Assembly: GCF_013522725.1 (NCBI RefSeq) | Contig: NZ_JAAMRF010000001.1 | Span: 1-64,000 of the forward strand | From: Stutzerimonas azotifigens | GTDB taxonomy: Bacteria > Pseudomonadota > Gammaproteobacteria > Pseudomonadales > Pseudomonadaceae | Reading direction: 5' to 3' | Length of the DNA stretch: 64,000 nucleotides | In this document: positions 7,679 to 16,623 of the stretch, piece by piece | Layout: each line of letters begins with the position of its first letter | Position numbering within the stretch: position 1 is the first letter of the stretch | Made by a program: the position numbers and the translations under genes | Notes under the pieces: model-generated | Told to the model about the DNA's origin: nothing | What the model saw: the letters and a program-made list of their open reading frames with translations, nothing else | The model's database searches: none

Positions 7679-8855
7679 CGAACTCTGGGTCGCAGGCGCC
7701 GGATCAGGGAAAACGCACAAGATCATTACTGAAGCCATTGAGACCATCAAGGCTGGTGGACGTGTGCTTGTAGTCACCTATACAACCAATAATCAGGCAG
7801 AGTTGCGCTCTCGTTTTGTTGAGTTGTACGGTGCTAGCAGTGAGCACTTCGTCGTCAAGGGGCTGTTCTCTTTTTACCTGGAAGATATGGTGCGTCCCTA
7901 TCAGAGCGAGGTATTTCCAGATCGGATCACGACTATCTCGTTCACTGAGAACAACCCTCACTTAATATCAGGTACAACCTACTACATTGAAGGCAGAGCT
8001 GAAAAATCGGAAGATGGCACGATCAATCCACTGCATTACCTGACGCCCTGCAAAACAAAGGCGTACTCCGGGTTTTTGGCAAAGCTTGCGACCCTCATTG
8101 CGAAACTATCCAAAAATGCCCCTGCCAAGCGGTTGAAGGAGATTTATCAAAGGGTCTATTTTGATGAAGTGCAGGATTTGGTCGGTTGGGACTACGACGT
8201 GATCAAATCACTCAACAAGGTCATGGTCGACTCGATCTGTTGTGTGGGCGACTTTCGACAGACAATCTACACAACGACGTTCGGCCATAAGGCTCCGCAG
8301 ACGCCTCAACAGAAGGTCGATTACTTCGTCGGGAAAATGAAGTTCGAAAAGCATTCGATGCCGAAGAATCGCAGGTGCATACAAGAAATCTGCGACCTCT
8401 CCGACACGATCCACCTGGGGCTGTATGACAAGACGGTAACAGGTGTCGAGAAAGTGCCAGACGAAATATCGCATCACCATGGCACCTTCATAGTGAAACA
8501 ATCTCAGGTGAGCGATTACTTGGCAGCGTTTCAGCCTCAAGTACTGCGCTGGTCGTCCACCACCGGCACTGGATACCTACCGGGTAACCTTATCTGTTAT
8601 ACGTTCGGTTCCTGCAAAGGCTTAGGCTTTGATCGAGTGCTTGTGATCCCGTCAGATAAACATCTGAAGTTCATTGGCGGAAATGCCAAAGTGTTCGACA
8701 AGGATAAGACGGAGGAGTCGCGAAACAAGCTATACGTCGCGATTACCCGCGCGCGCTATAGCCTGGCCTTCCTCGTCGAGGATAAGAAGGTGAAAGGGCT
8801 CCCTTACCCCATATGGGATGGCTCTGGCGCGCTCAATGCAGTGATCGAAAAGTGA
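7671..8855 (+). CDS. UvrD/Rep-like SF1 helicase, GajB-like partner of the OLD nuclease
   Basis: A 394-residue superfamily 1 helicase with motif I GAGSGKTH (9-16), motif Ia VVTYTTNNQAE, motif II FDEVQD (about 164-169), motif III CVGDFRQTIY (about 190) and motif VI YVAITRARYSLAFL near the C-terminus. It is shorter than GajB (about 490) and much shorter than UvrD (about 720), so most accessory 1B/2B subdomain sequence is missing. The start overlaps the end of the OLD gene, so the two are very probably co-translated. Gabija helicases are thought to sense DNA or nucleotide state and activate the nuclease; whether this divergent pair works the same way is unknown. Confidence 0.83.
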   Translation: MPNELWVAGAGSGKTHKIITEAIETIKAGGRVLVVTYTTNNQAELRSRFVELYGASSEHFVVKGLFSFYLEDMVRPYQSEVFPDRITTISFTENNPHLISGTTYYIEGRAEKSEDGTINPLHYLTPCKTKAYSGFLAKLATLIAKLSKNAPAKRLKEIYQRVYFDEVQDLVGWDYDVIKSLNKVMVDSICCVGDFRQTIYTTTFGHKAPQTPQQKVDYFVGKMKFEKHSMPKNRRCIQEICDLSDTIHLGLYDKTVTGVEKVPDEISHHHGTFIVKQSQVSDYLAAFQPQVLRWSSTTGTGYLPGNLICYTFGSCKGLGFDRVLVIPSDKHLKFIGGNAKVFDKDKTEESRNKLYVAITRARYSLAFLVEDKKVKGLPYPIWDGSGALNAVIEK

Positions 8856-8928
8856 GGCGGAGAGGCTGACGACTCATGTTGAGTGACGAGAAGCCGCCTC
8901 TCCCCGCGGACATTTCAGGAGCAATACC

Positions 8929-9207
8929 ATGACGATGGCCCATGAGCGCACCCGTAGCGTTGTTCAAACACGGGACTTCCTACAGGAGCTGGCTAGGGAC
9001 ACGAGCCTTCCTGAAAACGTACGGTACCAAGCAAATAATCTACTTCGGCATTACCCGACAGCAGAAGCCGTCTGGTTGGCTGGTCGAGTGGAAGAGCGAT
9101 CCAAGCAAGAGCTTTCCCTATTGGCCGACAAGCATGGACCTCTACATCCGGTGTTAGTCAGCTGGCTGTTAAATGATCCGATGTTTTCGGATCACGGAGC
9201 CAGCTGA
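8929..9207 (+). CDS. Small BPSL0761-family-like protein of unknown function
   Basis: A 92-residue soluble protein, MTMAHERTRSVVQTRDFL followed by a short helical body with LARDTSLPENVRYQANNLLRHYP and a C-terminus near LLNDPMFSDHGAS. It resembles the BPSL0761 family of small proteins found on Pseudomonas and Burkholderia islands; no function is known to me. An AGGAG-like site (CATTTCAGGAGCAATACC) precedes the ATG. It follows the helicase gene by about 70 bases on the same strand, so it could share the transcript. Starting at the second Met (8935) is equally possible. Confidence 0.6.
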   Translation: MTMAHERTRSVVQTRDFLQELARDTSLPENVRYQANNLLRHYPTAEAVWLAGRVEERSKQELSLLADKHGPLHPVLVSWLLNDPMFSDHGAS

Positions 9208-9419
9208 GCCGGGGCGCAACACTGGCAAGAGGATCCCCCTCGTCAGGTGTTCAAGGGGCAGATGCTGGCTGTGGCCTTGATGTCCATCATGCCGTTTAAA
9301 TAGGCCCCGTTTATCTCTGAGCGGCCCGAAGGGAGCCGTGCACTGGGCGTGATTGACATACCGCCGTGCCGTAACAGCTTCCCTCGTATCTATAATTGGT
9401 GGCTCAGCTAGGAGCCATC

Positions 9420-11945
9420 ATGAGTTTGTTGCCGATTGAATCTGTTTTGCCCGCTTTAAGAGATGCCTTGTCTGCACGTAATGAAGTTGTACTTGAGGCA
9501 GCGCCGGGGGCAGGCAAAACAACGCGAGTACCAATAGCGCTGCTGGAAGAGCCTTGGCTGGCCGACCAGACTATTGTCATGCTCGAACCACGTCGACTAG
9601 CTGCCAGAGCCGCAGCTGAGCGACTGGCGAGCGAGCTGGGAGAAAGCGTTGGGCAAACAGTCGGCTATCGAATTCGCTTGGAGAGTAAGGTCGGACCACA
9701 GACTCGAATTGAAGTAGTGACTGAAGGCATTCTTACTCGTCGGCTTCAAGACGATCCTGCCCTAGATGGCGTTGGGCTGCTCATATTTGATGAGTATCAT
9801 CTGCGTAGTCTCGATGCCGATCTGGCGTTGGCCTTGTGTCTCAACGGCCGTGAGTTGTTGCGCGACGAACCGCCGCTGAAGGTGCTGCTGATGTCCGCCA
9901 CGCTGGAAGGCGAGCGCCTGTCGCGCCTGCTGGACGAGGCGCCTGTGGTACGCAGCGAAGGTCGCATGTATCCGGTGGAGCAGCGTTGGGGGCGGCCGAG
10001 TCAGATCGGCGAGGCGCTCGAACCCCGGGTGGTACAGACCATGCTCCAGGCCCTGGCCGATGAACCTGGCAGCCTGCTGGTGTTCCTCCCCGGCCAGGCG
10101 GAGATTCGCCGCGTCGCCGAGCAGTTGGCCGAGCGCCTCGCTGGCCGGTCAGAGATCCTGCTCTGCCCGCTCCACGGTGAACTGGACCTCGCTGCCCAGC
10201 GCGCGGCCATCGAGCCGGCACCGGCGGGCAAGCGCAAGGTGGTGCTGGCCACCAACATCGCCGAGACCAGCCTGACCATCGATGGCGTGCGCGTGGTGGT
10301 GGACGCGGGCCTGGAGCGTGTACCGCGCTTCGACCCGGCCAGTGGCATGACTCGCCTGGACACCCAGCGTATTTCCCGCTCCTCCGCGACCCAGCGTGCC
10401 GGCCGTGCCGGCCGTCTGCAGCCGGGTGCCTGCTACCGGCTCTGGTCTGAGGCCCAGCATGAGCAACTGGCCGCCCACGGGAGCGCGGAAATCCTCCAGG
10501 CCGACCTTGCCGGACTGGCGTTGCAACTGGCGCGCTGGGGGATTGGTGATCCCAATGAACTGGCCTGGCTCGATCCGCCGCCCACGGCTGCCTACGCCCA
10601 GGGCCGTGACCTGCTGCAACGCCTCGGCGCACTGGCCGACGATGGCAACTTGACCCGCCATGGCCAGGCCATGGCCGAACTGCCCGCCCATCCGCGCATT
10701 GCCCACCTGCTGTTACGTGGCCACGCCCTGGGACTCGGCGGCCTGGCCTGTGACCTCGCCGCCCTACTGGGCGAGCGCGACATCCTGCGTGGTGGCGGTG
10801 CCGACCTGCACAGCCGCCTCGCCTTGCTGGCCGGTAACGACAAGGCAGCGCGTGGCGCTCGTGGCGGCGTGCAGCGTGCTCGCCAGCTGGCGCGGCAGTT
10901 CCGTTCCTACCTGCGTGGCCCGGCCAGCGAGCCGGTGGCCGATCCGGATCACCCGCGCTGGCTCGGCTGCCTGCTGGCGTTCGCCTACCCGGACCGCATT
11001 GCCCAGCAACGTCGTGCCGGAGGGGCCGATTATCGGCTGGCCAATGGCCGTGCAGCCACCTTTGGCGAGCCGGATGCGCTGATGAAGGAGCCCTGGTTGG
11101 TGATCGCCGATCTCGGTAGCCGCCAGGGCCAGCGTGAAGAGCGCATCTATCTCGCGGCCGACCTTGATCCCGCACTGTTCGACGGCCCTCTGGCCGAACA
11201 GGTAAGGTGCCAGGACCTGCTCGACTGGGAAGAGCGCGAAGGTGTGCTGCGCGCCGAACGTCAGGTGAAAGTGGGTGAGTTGGTGCTGGCCCGCGAAGCC
11301 CTTGCCGAACTGGATGACGAGGCCCGCTCGCGTGCGCTGCTCGGTCTGGTGCGACGCAAGGGGCTGGAGCTGCTGCCGTGGAGTGCGGAGCTGCGCCAGT
11401 GGCAGGCGCGGGTGGCGCTGCTGCGCCGACTGGACCTGGCCGACACGGGCAGCAGCGAATGGCCAGACCTCTCCGACGCGGCGCTTCTGGCCAGCCTGGA
11501 GGAGTGGCTGCAGCCCTGGCTGGGCAAGGTCAGCCGCCTCAGCCATTTCGCCAACCTCGACCTCGCCGGCATCCTCCATGGCCTGCTGCCCTGGCCGCTG
11601 CCGCAACGCCTCGACGAGCTGGCGCCGCGTACGCTGGAAGTGCCCTCCGGCTCGCGCATCCGCCTCGACTACAGCGACGAGATGCCGGTTCTCGCGGTGC
11701 GCCTCCAAGAGCTGTTCGGCCTCGCCGACACTCCGCGCATCGCCGGTGGCCGTCAGGGCGTCAAGCTGCACCTGCTGTCCCCGGCCCAGCGCCCGGTGCA
11801 GGTCACCCAGGACCTGGCGAGTTTCTGGCGCAATACCTACGCGGAAGTGAAGAAAGATTTACGAGGTAGGTACCCTAAGCATTACTGGCCTGAGGACCCG
11901 CTTGTGGCCCAGGCTACAGCTAGAGCTAAGCCGCGAAAATCGTAG
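9420..11945 (+). CDS. hrpB: ATP-dependent RNA helicase HrpB (DExH), intact mosaic copy
   Basis: An 841-residue DEAH/RHA-type helicase, full length for HrpB (about 810-840). Walker A GAGKTT (30-35), motif II DEYH (124-127), motif III SATLEGER (about 155), motif VI ATQRAGRAGR, then the HrpB-specific C-terminal region. The ATG at 9420 has TAGGAG just upstream. The base composition is mosaic: about 9420-9800 and 11850-11945 are clearly poorer in GC and use different codons from the high-GC middle. The residue after DEYH is Leu (DEYHLRS), whereas the family has DExHERS. It is not the type III secretion regulator HrpB. As the other copy at 18980 is truncated, this is probably the only working hrpB at this locus. 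Confidence 0.9.
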   Translation: MSLLPIESVLPALRDALSARNEVVLEAAPGAGKTTRVPIALLEEPWLADQTIVMLEPRRLAARAAAERLASELGESVGQTVGYRIRLESKVGPQTRIEVVTEGILTRRLQDDPALDGVGLLIFDEYHLRSLDADLALALCLNGRELLRDEPPLKVLLMSATLEGERLSRLLDEAPVVRSEGRMYPVEQRWGRPSQIGEALEPRVVQTMLQALADEPGSLLVFLPGQAEIRRVAEQLAERLAGRSEILLCPLHGELDLAAQRAAIEPAPAGKRKVVLATNIAETSLTIDGVRVVVDAGLERVPRFDPASGMTRLDTQRISRSSATQRAGRAGRLQPGACYRLWSEAQHEQLAAHGSAEILQADLAGLALQLARWGIGDPNELAWLDPPPTAAYAQGRDLLQRLGALADDGNLTRHGQAMAELPAHPRIAHLLLRGHALGLGGLACDLAALLGERDILRGGGADLHSRLALLAGNDKAARGARGGVQRARQLARQFRSYLRGPASEPVADPDHPRWLGCLLAFAYPDRIAQQRRAGGADYRLANGRAATFGEPDALMKEPWLVIADLGSRQGQREERIYLAADLDPALFDGPLAEQVRCQDLLDWEEREGVLRAERQVKVGELVLAREALAELDDEARSRALLGLVRRKGLELLPWSAELRQWQARVALLRRLDLADTGSSEWPDLSDAALLASLEEWLQPWLGKVSRLSHFANLDLAGILHGLLPWPLPQRLDELAPRTLEVPSGSRIRLDYSDEMPVLAVRLQELFGLADTPRIAGGRQGVKLHLLSPAQRPVQVTQDLASFWRNTYAEVKKDLRGRYPKHYWPEDPLVAQATARAKPRKS
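9802..9806 (+). other. Possible left recombination junction inside hrpB (TGCGT)
   Basis: The base-composition switch within the intact hrpB falls at codons 128-135. The pentamer TGCGT here recurs at 18981-18985, directly at the island/hrpB boundary on the right. Both are followed within 20 bases by GCCGATCTGGC. This may be the crossover core of the island, but a pentamer alone is weak evidence. Confidence 0.3.
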
Positions 11946-12451
11946 GCTGTTGCTCAATGCGGGCGTGTGAACCGGAACCCAGTGTTGCCTCGAGAGCAAC
12001 GCAGGTTGGCTCTCTGTTGAGTGTGCCAGTCAACCGGCGTACTAGGGCCGTGCGAGTTTTACCGTATTGCCATTCGTAGAGTCGACGTGCCCGTTTTTTG
12101 CAGATTTCGGCCCTTTGTAAATGTGTGCTCCGGAACTTAAGCGACGGTTCACCCTTGACACCCTAGTGGAGGATCATAGATGTCGTGGACTTTGGCGGCA
12201 TCGACCATGCATTCCTGGTTGATCACAACGGCCAAGTGATCTTCAGCCTTGACAAGGGTCAGGTGATGACGAACCTCAAGGACATCTATCCGGACAGAGC
12301 CCTACGGATTGAGTCGGGCATTCAGGATGCCACCTTGCACGGGCAGGAGCGGATTGTCTCTTTCGCCCCAGTGAACGACCGGTAAACGTCGTCGTCATTA
12401 GACACGCGCTTTATGGACGCTTCGGCAGTGAAGCGAGTTGTATCGCAACAT
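11946..12451. other. Interval between hrpB and the recombinase operon
   Basis: About 500 bases with no intact gene. It carries a fragment of a chemoreceptor sensor domain (separate entry). The rest shows no gene, clear terminator or promoter that I can support. Confidence 0.5.
12185..12385 (+). pseudogene. Fragment of a methyl-accepting chemotaxis protein dCache domain
   Basis: 66 codons reading HAFLVDHNGQVIFSLDKGQV, then NLKDIYP and a short tail LHGQERIVSFAPVNDR. This is the pattern of the membrane-distal/proximal dCache region of Pseudomonas chemoreceptors (a V-D-x-x-G-x-V-I strand, DK..VM.NL...YP, then a G...V.SF.P strand). There is no signal peptide, membrane segment or signalling domain on either side, so it is a leftover from a deleted gene. 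Confidence 0.45.
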
Positions 12452-13921
12452 TCAAAGGTGGTTATGCCAATGCTCCCAGCTTTTGACTGACTCCGTATTC
12501 TCTTCCTCTTCCTCTTCCTTTGTCTCTTTCTTGAGATCTTCTTGCCGAAGTTGCTTTAGCTTCTCCAGTTCACGCACGTACTCGTCAACTGGCATACCAT
12601 TTTTTAATGCGTTCAGAAGTAGCTCCTCGGCCTGGTCATATATACGGTTAGTCCTGATTATATGGGCAGATGAAACGATGTCTTCGTATCCATCAAGTTT
12701 GGCGAATGCAAGATGAATATACCGTTCTACCGAGAGGGGATCTTTGTGGCCAGTCCACAGCATGACGTCGTAAAGAAACTTTTTGCTATTAAGCAGGGCG
12801 CTTCTGAAGTCGTCCTTTTGCTTGAACTTGTGTCTTTTGATTAGGAGTACGAAAAGATTGGTGATGAAAGCATGGCGGAACATGTGTGCACAGACTTTTT
12901 CTTCGATGCCGGCGTGACTTCTAAGTTGAATCATTTCATTCGTAATACTGCAGGCACCGAGCGGCTTACCAGTCTTTTCTTGAACAAAGAGTCTGTCGTG
13001 ATCCGTGTCCTTGAAGTTGCGAAGAGATATTCTGCGGGCAAACTGAATATATTTCTTAGCTTCGCTTAGTACCACTCTTGAAATCGGGATAAAACGCTCG
13101 GAATAGGTTCCACGTTTCAAGGTTCGCAGACGTAGCAATGGGAACGACATGTTCATGGCATTACGTATGTCCGAAACGGTAATTTCAATTATCTCGCTGC
13201 GTCGAGCGCCCGTATGCTCAAGCAAGGAAATCACCAGATTCCGTCGAAGTTGAAGGTGTCTCGATGGGTGGATTTTGTTTGCTGAATCTCGCAAAAGCTT
13301 TATATGTTCGCTCGGGATCGGATCGCGCGTGTGGTAGCGCGTTCCAGATACATGAAGAGAGTGGTGATGCAGATAACTCCGCTTTATCGTTCTTCCTGAG
13401 CGCGTTGTGATAGTAAATGTTTTCATTACGGCGCGGATGGTTCCATTCTCTGATACAAATGCATCGTCGCCATAAAGACGTCCTACGAATTGCAAAAAAT
13501 CTAGACAGATCCTACCAATTGCTAGGAGTGTAGTTTCGGTGCGCCTATTTACAGTGGGATCGTTGACAGATCGCTCCTTTCTTAATTCGTCAATGAAGTC
13601 TGAGAACTGTTGGTCAGACAGTCCTATAAAGTCAGTTCGGTATCTGAAGCAGTAGCGAACTAGTGGGCTTATTTTGGATGCATACTCCCCAATGCTTCCG
13701 CCTTTACCGCCGTGCCTTGATAGGCCTTTTCCACCTCGGCCAGGGCGGTCACGTAGTGCGAGCATGTAGAGATTTGCGACGTTATTGGGCGTGCCATCAG
13801 GCCAACAGCAAAACGGCAGGCCAGAACCATCTTTTGTTATAGTACTTCCATGCGCATGGTAGCTAAAGAGTGTTAGCTCTTTAAGTGGTTTAAATAGTTG
13901 TTGGCGAAGGTGGTTTGTCAC
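12452..13921 (-). CDS. Tyrosine recombinase, fourth gene of the island recombinase operon
   Basis: A 489-residue integrase with all catalytic residues of the tyrosine recombinase C-terminal domain in order: Arg240 (EHTGARRSEI), His346-x-x-Arg349 (AHMFRH), His392 (WTGHKD) and Tyr401 (SVERYIH). The N-terminal ~200 residues would be the arm/core-binding region. The C-terminus has an acidic run (KEEEEEE). It overlaps the upstream 202-residue gene by 4 bases. Of the three large proteins it is the most canonical, so it is the likely strand-cleaving enzyme, perhaps together with the 698-residue one. Confidence 0.85.
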   Translation of the reverse strand: MTNHLRQQLFKPLKELTLFSYHAHGSTITKDGSGLPFCCWPDGTPNNVANLYMLALRDRPGRGGKGLSRHGGKGGSIGEYASKISPLVRYCFRYRTDFIGLSDQQFSDFIDELRKERSVNDPTVNRRTETTLLAIGRICLDFLQFVGRLYGDDAFVSENGTIRAVMKTFTITTRSGRTIKRSYLHHHSLHVSGTRYHTRDPIPSEHIKLLRDSANKIHPSRHLQLRRNLVISLLEHTGARRSEIIEITVSDIRNAMNMSFPLLRLRTLKRGTYSERFIPISRVVLSEAKKYIQFARRISLRNFKDTDHDRLFVQEKTGKPLGACSITNEMIQLRSHAGIEEKVCAHMFRHAFITNLFVLLIKRHKFKQKDDFRSALLNSKKFLYDVMLWTGHKDPLSVERYIHLAFAKLDGYEDIVSSAHIIRTNRIYDQAEELLLNALKNGMPVDEYVRELEKLKQLRQEDLKKETKEEEEEENTESVKSWEHWHNHL

Positions 13922-14526
13922 TTGCGATACTCCTCCAGTCGCGTAACTCGCCCGTCTCCGGAAGAAGGGGAGGGGGGGGGTGGCTGTTCTGGAGGGAGGC
14001 TCAGTAGAGCAGTAAGTGCCTGAACGGCATCGCTTGCCCGCTTTTCAAGTAGAGCGGGATCTAGATTGCTACGTATATTTCTTAACTCGTTAATTGCCAG
14101 GCTTAATCCCTGGAGGAGGACCATGTTGGCGCAGCGCTGCTTATCAAGTCTCTCCTCTAGTTCAGTTACTAGTCGCGAAAGTCCGGACTTAGTGCGTTTT
14201 GTTGAAGTGGCCTCTTTGCTGCCATTGACCTTCTCAATGGCCCTCAATGCCGCTAGGCGGAGGGTATCAAGTTCCTTAAATCCTCCCTTGAACTGTAAGT
14301 TGGCGTGAGATTTTAAAGTGTTGATGCTCATTGGGGATTTTGACTTTATAGCCCCTGAGTCCTCGAAATTGAATTCGAGCTTGGCTAGCGCTCCTTGGCT
14401 TCTGAGAGCCTTTAGAATGTTCTCGTTTTTGGAAAAATAGTCAGGATTACGGTAGATTAGCTTTAAAAGTTCACTGGTTATTAATGTGGCGCTAGCATGT
14501 GGCTCTAGGTCGGAGATTTTTTTCAT
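13918..14526 (-). CDS. Small recombinase-operon protein of unknown function
   Basis: A 202-residue protein with no family I can name. The middle is helical and charged (TLRLAALRAIEKVNG, then SRLVTELEERLDKQRCANMV, possibly a coiled coil). The C-terminus has a proline run (EQPPPPSPSS) encoded by a G-tract on the plus strand near 13970-13980. Its place between two large recombinase genes, one base after the stop of one and overlapping the other by 4 bases, points to an accessory or DNA-binding role like the small fourth protein of GInt islands or TnpC of Tn554 (inference). Confidence 0.65.
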   Translation of the reverse strand: MKKISDLEPHASATLITSELLKLIYRNPDYFSKNENILKALRSQGALAKLEFNFEDSGAIKSKSPMSINTLKSHANLQFKGGFKELDTLRLAALRAIEKVNGSKEATSTKRTKSGLSRLVTELEERLDKQRCANMVLLQGLSLAINELRNIRSNLDPALLEKRASDAVQALTALLSLPPEQPPPPSPSSGDGRVTRLEEYRK

Positions 14527-16623
14527 TTAGTCTGTGCTCTGAATTTTTACTACCACGCGCATATGTTGGCCGGTTTCGTCTGTGAAAAACTCTGGCTCAA
14601 TCTGGACTTTCCCTGTCTTTATCATGTCGGTGATTGCGTCTTCAAGTTCAGCAGTGTCTACTAGAGCAAAATTATCTGTGTTGTAACGAATTTTTAGTAT
14701 TTCGGCTAGATCTTCGTAAGCAGTGATATCGCCATTATGCAAGCTTTCTGCTATGAACTGAGCCTTAGCGCTACGCAAAACTGCACCATCAGTGGACTCA
14801 GTAATGTAATTCCAAACATGCTGCATGTCGGTGTGCCCGAGCATCCACTGCAGTGTCTCCAGTCCTCCAAAACTGCTCGAGTGGAAGAATACCATGGAGA
14901 AAAAGCGTCGAAGTTGATGTTGTCGGATATAGTACCTTTCTCCTTTTGAATTTAGTGGTAGTTCGAAATAATCGCACAACAAGTCTAGGTTTCTATTGTA
15001 GGCATACATTGTTTGCTGACTAAGCCCGGCATTTCCGAGGAGTCCGGGGGGGGCAAAGAGGCTAGTCATTTCAGTTATGAATCCGCTTTTTAAAAGTCTC
15101 TGCTGCATGGAAATTAAGTTTTTAATCATTTTTACGGCAATGGGTTCGATTGGGCGTGCTTGGCGTTGTCTTATGCCGAACAGGTTGGATGTGCTTTTTC
15201 TATTTAAGAAGATCAACCATCTTTCGCTTTTATCTAGGCAGTCAGTCGAGTGCAAATCGAGCATTTCTCCTATTCGGCGAGCCATGATTGTTCCAACTAC
15301 CATCTGGACACATCCAATATAGATGCGTAAGCACTCAATCAGTCCCACATTATTTCTGAGTTCTATGAAGTAATTTGACTGCTTTCTCAGTGCGCCGTGC
15401 CTAATAGACACCGTTTGACATACAAGCCCAAGCTTCCTAATTCCCATGTCGATAAGCTCAGGGGGCATAATGTCTTGTAACTCTCCATTGGTAAGTTGCG
15501 TAGGGGCAATTCCATTGAGGTTGCAATGCTCTGCCATGCGGCAGAAACCTTCTATTAGAAGTTCTCCATACTTGAAATGGTACTCGATTGATTTTCTGAA
15601 GGCGTCTCTCACTATTGGGTACGGCAGCGTCCGAAACCGAGCAGCTTCAGAGAGTGATGGTTCATAATCAAGTATCTGCTTCAGCTCTGATACTTCGGGA
15701 GCTGGAAGCCCAATTTCATGAAGAATTCCAAGGTTGTATGTTAAAAATCTGTAGGCGCGAAATGGACCGGATGTCATTGCTTCATGGTCACCTGTCCTGA
15801 CCGATGAACCGGGATACTCTCTCGATATTATTTCTCTCTCATTATCAGTATAGAATTCTAATGAGCTTAATGTTTTTAGTTTTAGATGCCCGCCTTTCAG
15901 TGTGTTGGCATAAAGCGATTTCGCTAGCTGCAAGGTGTTAGGGGTGCGGACTCCAGCAGTTGATCTTTTTTTATAATATCCATGCAAATGCAAGGCAGCT
16001 CTTGCATAAGGTATTAAATCAAAAGGTATTTCCAGGTGATGCTCATCTAGTTGTTCGTCAGTCACAATGCGCATTCGTGGATATTGATCTAGAATGCTAT
16101 CGAGTTCGATAGAACTGGAAGTGTTTATTAAGCTTAAACAAAATTTGCTGATAGTCTTGGTCCACTCGTAAACCGACTCTTCCGAACCGTTGACGCTTGA
16201 GAAGACGTCTAGCATTCTCTTCATGTGATGGCTGTTGATTCCAGCCAATCCGAATCTGGATAGCTGATATTCTTTTGCATTCAGAAGAATGTAATCGGCA
16301 ACGTGAATGGCCCTGTTAAACATCGTCATCTGTGCGGCTAGTGAACCTAATTCGATCGCCGATCCTCGAACAGAACGTGTAGATGTTGTTAAAAAATACT
16401 TTAGCCCGTCTAGTAATGGCTTGTTTTTTTGGGCAAGCAGAGAAGTTTCGTCGTCTAATGTAATGTCCCAGTTGATCGTGTTGGGGGTCGCAAAATTGAA
16501 ATCATATTTCCATATGTGCAAGTCGAAATCACTCAGCAACCAACTTGATTTTTTGTATTCTGTCCTAGGGTCGGTGTAGAACGCTTTTAGGAAGTCTAGC
16601 TCTGCTGGTAATTCAACATTCAT
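14527..16623 (-). CDS. Large tyrosine recombinase-like protein, second gene of the island operon
   Basis: A 698-residue protein. The C-terminal half shows recombinase motifs: Arg in IMARRIGEMLDL (about residue 445), His-x-x-Arg in RQHQLRRFF (about 566-572), His in MLGHTDMQ (about 594) and Tyr in WNYITES (about 604). The N-terminal ~400 residues have no known domain to my eye. The size and motif spacing resemble TnpB of Tn554-like elements and the large integrases of GInt islands. The ATG overlaps the end of the 760-residue gene by about 11 bases. GC is far below that of the host genes. Confidence 0.75.
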   Translation of the reverse strand: MNVELPAELDFLKAFYTDPRTEYKKSSWLLSDFDLHIWKYDFNFATPNTINWDITLDDETSLLAQKNKPLLDGLKYFLTTSTRSVRGSAIELGSLAAQMTMFNRAIHVADYILLNAKEYQLSRFGLAGINSHHMKRMLDVFSSVNGSEESVYEWTKTISKFCLSLINTSSSIELDSILDQYPRMRIVTDEQLDEHHLEIPFDLIPYARAALHLHGYYKKRSTAGVRTPNTLQLAKSLYANTLKGGHLKLKTLSSLEFYTDNEREIISREYPGSSVRTGDHEAMTSGPFRAYRFLTYNLGILHEIGLPAPEVSELKQILDYEPSLSEAARFRTLPYPIVRDAFRKSIEYHFKYGELLIEGFCRMAEHCNLNGIAPTQLTNGELQDIMPPELIDMGIRKLGLVCQTVSIRHGALRKQSNYFIELRNNVGLIECLRIYIGCVQMVVGTIMARRIGEMLDLHSTDCLDKSERWLIFLNRKSTSNLFGIRQRQARPIEPIAVKMIKNLISMQQRLLKSGFITEMTSLFAPPGLLGNAGLSQQTMYAYNRNLDLLCDYFELPLNSKGERYYIRQHQLRRFFSMVFFHSSSFGGLETLQWMLGHTDMQHVWNYITESTDGAVLRSAKAQFIAESLHNGDITAYEDLAEILKIRYNTDNFALVDTAELEDAITDMIKTGKVQIEPEFFTDETGQHMRVVVKIQSTD

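Noticed and set aside
9353..9396. TTGACA and TATAAT as a promoter for hrpB
   Set aside because: The two boxes are 32 bases apart, far from the usual 17, so they cannot act together.
9841..11175. 444-residue minus-strand frame in hrpB
   Set aside because: Arg/Pro/Gly-rich shadow typical of high-GC coding DNA.
12438..12716. Ser-rich plus-strand frame
   Set aside because: Antisense of the acidic C-terminus of the 489-residue recombinase (GAG/GAA repeats), not a gene.
13960..13990. Long G-tract as a phase-variable switch
   Set aside because: It encodes a proline run in frame; a single genome gives no evidence of length variation.
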